Program-made: the position numbers and the translations under genes | In this document: positions 9,221 through 13,036 of the stretch, in pieces | Numbering within the stretch: position 1 is the stretch's first letter | Layout of the letters: every line of letters begins with the position of its first letter | Notes under the pieces: model-generated | Database searches by the model: none | Told to the model about the DNA's origin: nothing | What the model saw: the letters and a program-made list of their open reading frames with translations, nothing else | Assembly (NCBI GenBank): GCA_000697335.1 | Contig: JNEM01000113.1 | Location: forward strand, 1 to 13,036 | Source: Conidiobolus incongruus B7586 | Taxonomy: Eukaryota > Entomophthoromycota > Entomophthoromycetes > Entomophthorales > Conidiobolaceae | Direction: 5' to 3' | Length of the DNA: 13,036 bases

Positions 9221-10264
9221 GTCAGATAGTCAACCTAACCATGATGAATTCGAAGATATTCACCAAACTGTAGAAATTGCAAGTTTACCATTACCCCAAG
9301 AAACTATTGAAGCATTCTTCACAAGGTTGAAGGATGAACCCCTTAACGCTAGGCTAGAAGCTCTCCAACTTGGGAAGGATGTTTGCTCTATGTTTCCTGA
9401 ACCTCTGTAAGTAATTGATAAAAATTTTTGATAAAATAATTCACTAATTGAAACTAGTCCCAATTATATATTTTATACGGCAAGTCACTTATTTAACCAA
9501 TTTTTTGTAACCAATTCTTTAAAAGAATTTCCTTTAGAAGTAAGTTTATATGAAATTAATTTTAATTATTTTAATTAATAAATAATTTTTTTAGGAAATT
9601 ATTTTAACTTGTATTCATATTAGTTTAAAAGTATGGGAAATTGAAATTGAAATTGAGACTTTATGTATTCTTGGACTTAGGTGTATTAAACGTAATTTTC
9701 AGCTCAATTTTACTAAATTACAAAATTTGGAGCCATTTTGGGAAAAGTTAATTAATTGGGATATTGAAATTTTAAATGTTGTAAATATTGAATTTGCTGT
9801 GAATACAGCTGATTTGGATTTAGGGGAGAAGGTTCAGAATGCTTTGGGCAAGTTTTATTTAAATAATAATAATAATAATAAATATGATTATTGATTGTGA
9901 TTTAGGCTATTTCGAATTCAGTTCGACATCTGATGAAGACTTTGTCATTGATTTTTATGAACGTACGATATGCACCCTAAATGATATCTATCTTACGCCA
10001 ATGCCAGGCATCTACCCTGGTCACTATATTGCAGCGAGTGCATTTTATCTCACCACCCTGAGGTATCCTGCACCAATGGCTGATAATTGGCTCAAATATT
10101 TTAGTTTAAATACAATGGACTTGTTCCACATTTATCAGATAATTTATCATACACTCACTAGATTGCAAGCATTACAACCTCCCAACAGTGCTGTAGATGG
10201 ACCAATTAACGAGTATCCAAGCGCTGAAAGTATTCAAATTGACGCGAATCGAACCACTGCATAA
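9219..10264 (+). CDS. Divergent cyclin-fold protein, four exons
   Basis: Product of 293 residues. Exons 9219-9406, 9458-9539, 9595-9847, 9906-10264; introns of 51, 55 and 58 nt, with all frames closing. The first cyclin fold (about residues 60-165) shows FYTASHLFNQFF, SLKEFPLEEIILTCIHISLK and LINWDIEILNVVNIEFAV, matching the cyclin-box helix pattern; K102 and E148 sit where the conserved CDK-contacting Lys and Glu occur. The second fold (about 190-255) shows PGHYIAASAFYLTTLRYPAP and a helical DLFHIYQIIYHTLTRLQ. Known role of the family: activating partner of a cyclin-dependent kinase. The spacing of the two folds and the lack of a destruction box suggest a transcriptional-type cyclin (C/K/L/T/H), but I cannot assign a subfamily. 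Oddities: intron 3 has a GC donor, an EIEIEI run encoded by a hexanucleotide repeat follows the first-fold helix, and exons 2-3 are much more AT-rich than exon 4. The (AAT)9 repeat abuts the start. Confidence 0.8.
9862..9879. repeat. (AAT)6 microsatellite inside cyclin intron 3
   Basis: Six AAT units fill the middle of the 58-nt intron at 9848-9905. Read without splicing, they would encode a poly-Asn run followed by a stop, which supports removal as an intron. Confidence 0.85.
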
Positions 10265-10319
10265 ATAGACATTATAAAAACTAATCATTTTCATTTTAAT
10301 AGTTAGATAAACATCAAAT

Positions 10320-11210
10320 ATAATAAATTAGTATCAAATTTATTTATGCTGATTTAACATTTGATTCAAACCACCAACTGAACTTAGTTCATTTAAGAAT
10401 ACTCTACAATTAGTTACAGTTTTTAATTGGTGCTCTCTAGAGGTGTCATATGGTTAAATCTGATAAAAATTATCAGTTGAATTGTTAATTATCATAATAG
10501 TAATAATAATTAATTTATCAATTATGTCAACTCTAGCTAGAATGTTCACTTTAAAAATATTTCAACTTCCTTGTTAAAGAAATATCAAAATCACTTAAAT
10601 CAAAAGGATGTCTATTATCCAAAGTAGATAATTGATAAGTTGAAAATGGTGTTAAATATTAAGGCTGACACGGTATATAATATCCATTTAAGTACCTTCA
10701 TTAACGACTATTTAAATCTTGGCAAAGTTACAATGCTCTGTGATATGATTACTACAGCTTTTATTTAAGTTTTAAAACAATTAAAGATTTTATCAATTTC
10801 ATAGTTGTATCAACTTATGCAAAGCTTATACCCATCCTTTAGTATCCATTGTATATTCGTTAAAATTGAGATAATCTAAATTTAATAATCATTTTCAATT
10901 AAATTCAGATTATTTATTTTACGAAACTTATCCAATTTCTCTTTTGTATGACAATAGATATTATTGGAATCAAATAGAAATTTGGATATTGGTATATTTA
11001 AATTTAAAAATTATGTATTAATGTGGCAAACTGGTGAATTTTGACCATTATTAAAATATCCATTTGTGGGTTATTATGAGGATCGGTCTTTACACTAGAT
11101 TCGGTATACAATCTTAATTGCCAGTAATCAGTAGTTGGAGAGAATATATATAATTTGATTTATCTTATGATACTTTTGAGTGCGTAATATAGTTCCAATT
11201 GTAACAATTT
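10320..11210 (-). mobile_element. Decayed Ty3/Gypsy LTR-retrotransposon fragment (reverse transcriptase to RNase H)
   Basis: Fossil on the minus strand, tail-to-tail with the cyclin gene. Going from high to low coordinates, short stretches match the Ty3/Gypsy pol order: the reverse-transcriptase segment around the TDYWQLRL motif and a KT-containing strand (about 11150-11010), a remnant of the catalytic F/YxDD region with the following helix (about 10990-10930), the start of RNase H with a HPFDLSDFD segment resembling PFxLxTDAS (about 10620-10560), and a YDTSREHQL segment resembling the YDxxxKELL part of RNase H (about 10455-10390). The fragment is broken in many places (at least six or so) and truncated: I recognise no gag, protease or integrase, and no LTR pair. 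The integrase side would run into the cyclin gene's 3' end. Strong decay suggests an old insertion. Identified by eye from motif order, so moderately confident. Confidence 0.6.
10322..10327 (+). terminator. AATAAA polyadenylation signal of the cyclin gene
   Basis: Perfect AATAAA 58 nt after the cyclin stop codon, at the edge of the retrotransposon fossil. Weak alone in AT-rich DNA, but the distance suits a fungal 3' end. Confidence 0.35.
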
Positions 11211-13036
11211 AATTAGATTAATTCATGGTAATTTGTGTTGTTTTGTCAAGATATTTATGTCAAGTTTGATGATTAAGGATTGATTGTTGTAGTAATATAT
11301 GTTGTCTTAGAATGTTGAATTGAAATGATAATTTCAACCTTCTATAAATACACACAGTTAATTGTGCATTGATTATTAAATTTAATATTTACCATTTTGA
11401 TTAACTTTTTGAGATTATTTTACCATTACACTCAATTTGAATTTATTGAATGTTGGGTTATAGTCTTGATTGAAAGCTTTGGTTTCATAATTTACACTCT
11501 CTACCTAACCAAAAGGTTAGTATAGAATAGATCATGCTAGAATAGAAGCTTATAACAACTAGTCAACATCCATTAGCAATCATAGTTATAATTAATTTAT
11601 ACATGATTTTTAAATCTTCAATAACCAAAAATAATCCCTAGTTAAAATATCCCTACTCTGTCATCAATTGAAATTCAAACGAATATTCTGTAACAAAATA
11701 ATATCAGCCATCGATCTAAATCCCAATAATAAGCATATTCATCAAACCTTAATTGAATATAGAAGAACTACATCACTACTCCAATACCTAACTAAGGTCG
11801 TAAAACGACTACAGCAAGACTATATAAATTTAAACTTTTCTAAGCTCATCATCCCATTGCTAATGTCAAATTTGGACATTTTGTTTCGAGTATGAAAATC
11901 TGAAGTGCTTGAAATCCAATAATAAAGATAATCAGTATATAAATTGATAGAATAATATAAAATTGCACAAGGATATATATTAAATTAACACAATTAATCA
12001 ATTTCAACTTATTTATCACCGTAACTTTAACAAATTTAAATTGATAATTTTTTTACCTTAATTTATTAATACAGTCAATCATAGATACTCTAACATCTAG
12101 TAATTGATTGAATATTCACTAAAACTTAATAAAATATTACCTAAATTTGACGAATTTAGAAAAATTTGATTTACATTATGATCCCACTACCAATCATTAA
12201 TATTAAATATTAAAATTTTACTTATAATAACTACTCTAACTTTCAATTTCATAAAAATTACAGCATATGTTAACCCTCCCTGAAATTCTTTACAAAGGGT
12301 AAATTTCTAAAATATACTACTCATTAATTACTTTTAATGACATATTCATTATAACTTCTTACCAAATCACTTGAAGTAGTCCAAAATTTGGGGATTTAAC
12401 ATGGTTTGAAATATACCATGAATTCTTTGGTGATTTTTGTCAAGAGTTTCAAATAGTGTTAGATTCATGATAATAGATTGGATATTTGGAATAAAATGGA
12501 ATGAAATTTTATTCTTCTCAATTGGTATAATATTGGGCTAAAATATTGGAAATTCAATTTCCAAGCTAAAGTGATTAAAAAATCAAAGTAAAGTTAATAG
12601 TTATTTAGTGACTATTATTATTAAGTTTTGAAATAAAATGATCAAATATAAGAATATCACTCTATTTAATACTTATTTACTTTATTATTATTTATAATAA
12701 AAGAATTATTTATTAAATTCCAAATTAAAATTATATTTTTTCAATTTTTATATAATTTTATTAAATTTTTGTTATAAATATAAATTTAACTATATTAAAA
12801 AATTTAATTCAAATATACTTTATGATATATTGAATTCAATTAATTCATTAAGTGTTTATTAATATTAAAGAATATTCCAAATATTTCAAAATTAATTAAA
12901 TTATAATTTTGATTAAATTTAATATTAATATTATGGATTTTTAATAAAAAGATTTATTTGATATTAAAAATATATTAATATTTCAAAATATAATTTATAA
13001 AAATAAATAAATAAAATAAAATTAAAACTATTTTTT
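11211..13036. other. AT-rich terminal stretch, no gene supported
   Basis: Nothing here can be called a gene. The 11635-11895 segment is open for about 86 codons on the plus strand, but has no ATG at its start, no family match and no flanking splice structure. Small features include a TATAAATA at 11343-11350, a CTAACC-AAAA-GGTTAG palindrome at 11505-11520, and two adjacent hairpin-forming palindromes at 12489-12514 and 12546-12564. The left part may contain more of the decayed retrotransposon, beyond recognition by eye. Confidence 0.45.

Noticed and set aside
9260-9463. 67-codon minus-strand frame over cyclin exon 1
   Set aside because: Antisense shadow of a real exon that carries a proper start and splice donor on the plus strand.
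9631-9680. Possible extra 50-nt intron (GTATGG to CTTAG) inside cyclin exon 3
   Set aside because: Removing it breaks the reading frame immediately, while keeping it leaves the cyclin fold continuous.
10930-10980. GT-AG-like intron and exon pattern on the minus strand suggesting a host multi-exon gene
   Set aside because: The neighbouring protein segments match Ty3/Gypsy reverse transcriptase and RNase H in order, so the tract is better explained as a retrotransposon fossil than as a spliced host gene.
11505-11520. CTAACC-AAAA-GGTTAG palindrome as a terminator or LTR edge
   Set aside because: Only 6-bp arms, single copy seen, and no matching partner repeat around the retrotransposon fragment.
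11635-11895. About 86 open codons on the plus strand (NPNNKHIHQTLIEYRR region)
   Set aside because: No ATG at its beginning, no matching upstream exon with a convincing donor, and no family match; frames of this length are expected by chance at this base composition.
1-13036. CRISPR arrays, bacterial operons, rRNA genes, telomeric repeats
   Set aside because: No regularly spaced direct repeats, no Shine-Dalgarno-led gene strings, no rRNA-like sequence and no telomere-type tandem repeat were seen; the spliceosomal introns mark the DNA as eukaryotic.

Overview
This window looks like nuclear DNA from a very AT-rich fungus. The best clue to lineage is the gene at 7426-8526, whose product carries the fungal 'GATA-like / REG1' domain (DUF1752 family). 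Three of the four genes are cut by very short spliceosomal introns (47-59 nt, mostly GTAAGT- or GTATNN-type donors and TTTTTAG-type acceptors), and intergenic DNA is extremely AT-rich. The phylum cannot be fixed from the sequence; the close match of the LAMTOR2 gene to the animal p14 protein hints at a lineage that kept ancestral gene forms.

Layout: 1-1009 is AT-rich with no gene seen. At 1010-1869 (minus) lies a six-exon ESCRT-III gene, DID2/CHMP1, including a 20-nt microexon. At 2522-3071 (minus) lies a four-exon roadblock/LC7 gene, LAMTOR2 (p14), of the Ragulator complex. From 3072 to about 6260 is a long AT-rich desert with no gene I can support. From about 6260 to 7425 is the promoter and a very long 5' leader of the next gene: three STRE-like AGGGG/CCCCT motifs, a TATA box, and roughly 700 nt without a single ATG on the coding strand. 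At 7426-8526 (plus) is an intron-free REG1-like regulatory subunit of protein phosphatase 1. At 9219-10264 (plus) is a four-exon divergent cyclin whose third intron appears to be of the rare GC-AG class. On the opposite strand, directly behind the cyclin gene, lies a decayed Ty3/Gypsy retrotransposon fragment (about 10320-11210; reverse transcriptase to RNase H). The rest, to 13036, is AT-rich with small palindromes and no supported gene.

The genes do not form an operon. By known family roles, DID2 and LAMTOR2 both act at the late endosome/vacuole (membrane scission; TORC1 amino-acid signalling), and REG1 homologues direct PP1 in glucose signalling. This shared nutrient/endosome theme is an inference and may be coincidence. 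The gene models for DID2, LAMTOR2 and the cyclin were assembled by hand from reading frames, splice signals and family resemblance; every junction closes in frame.
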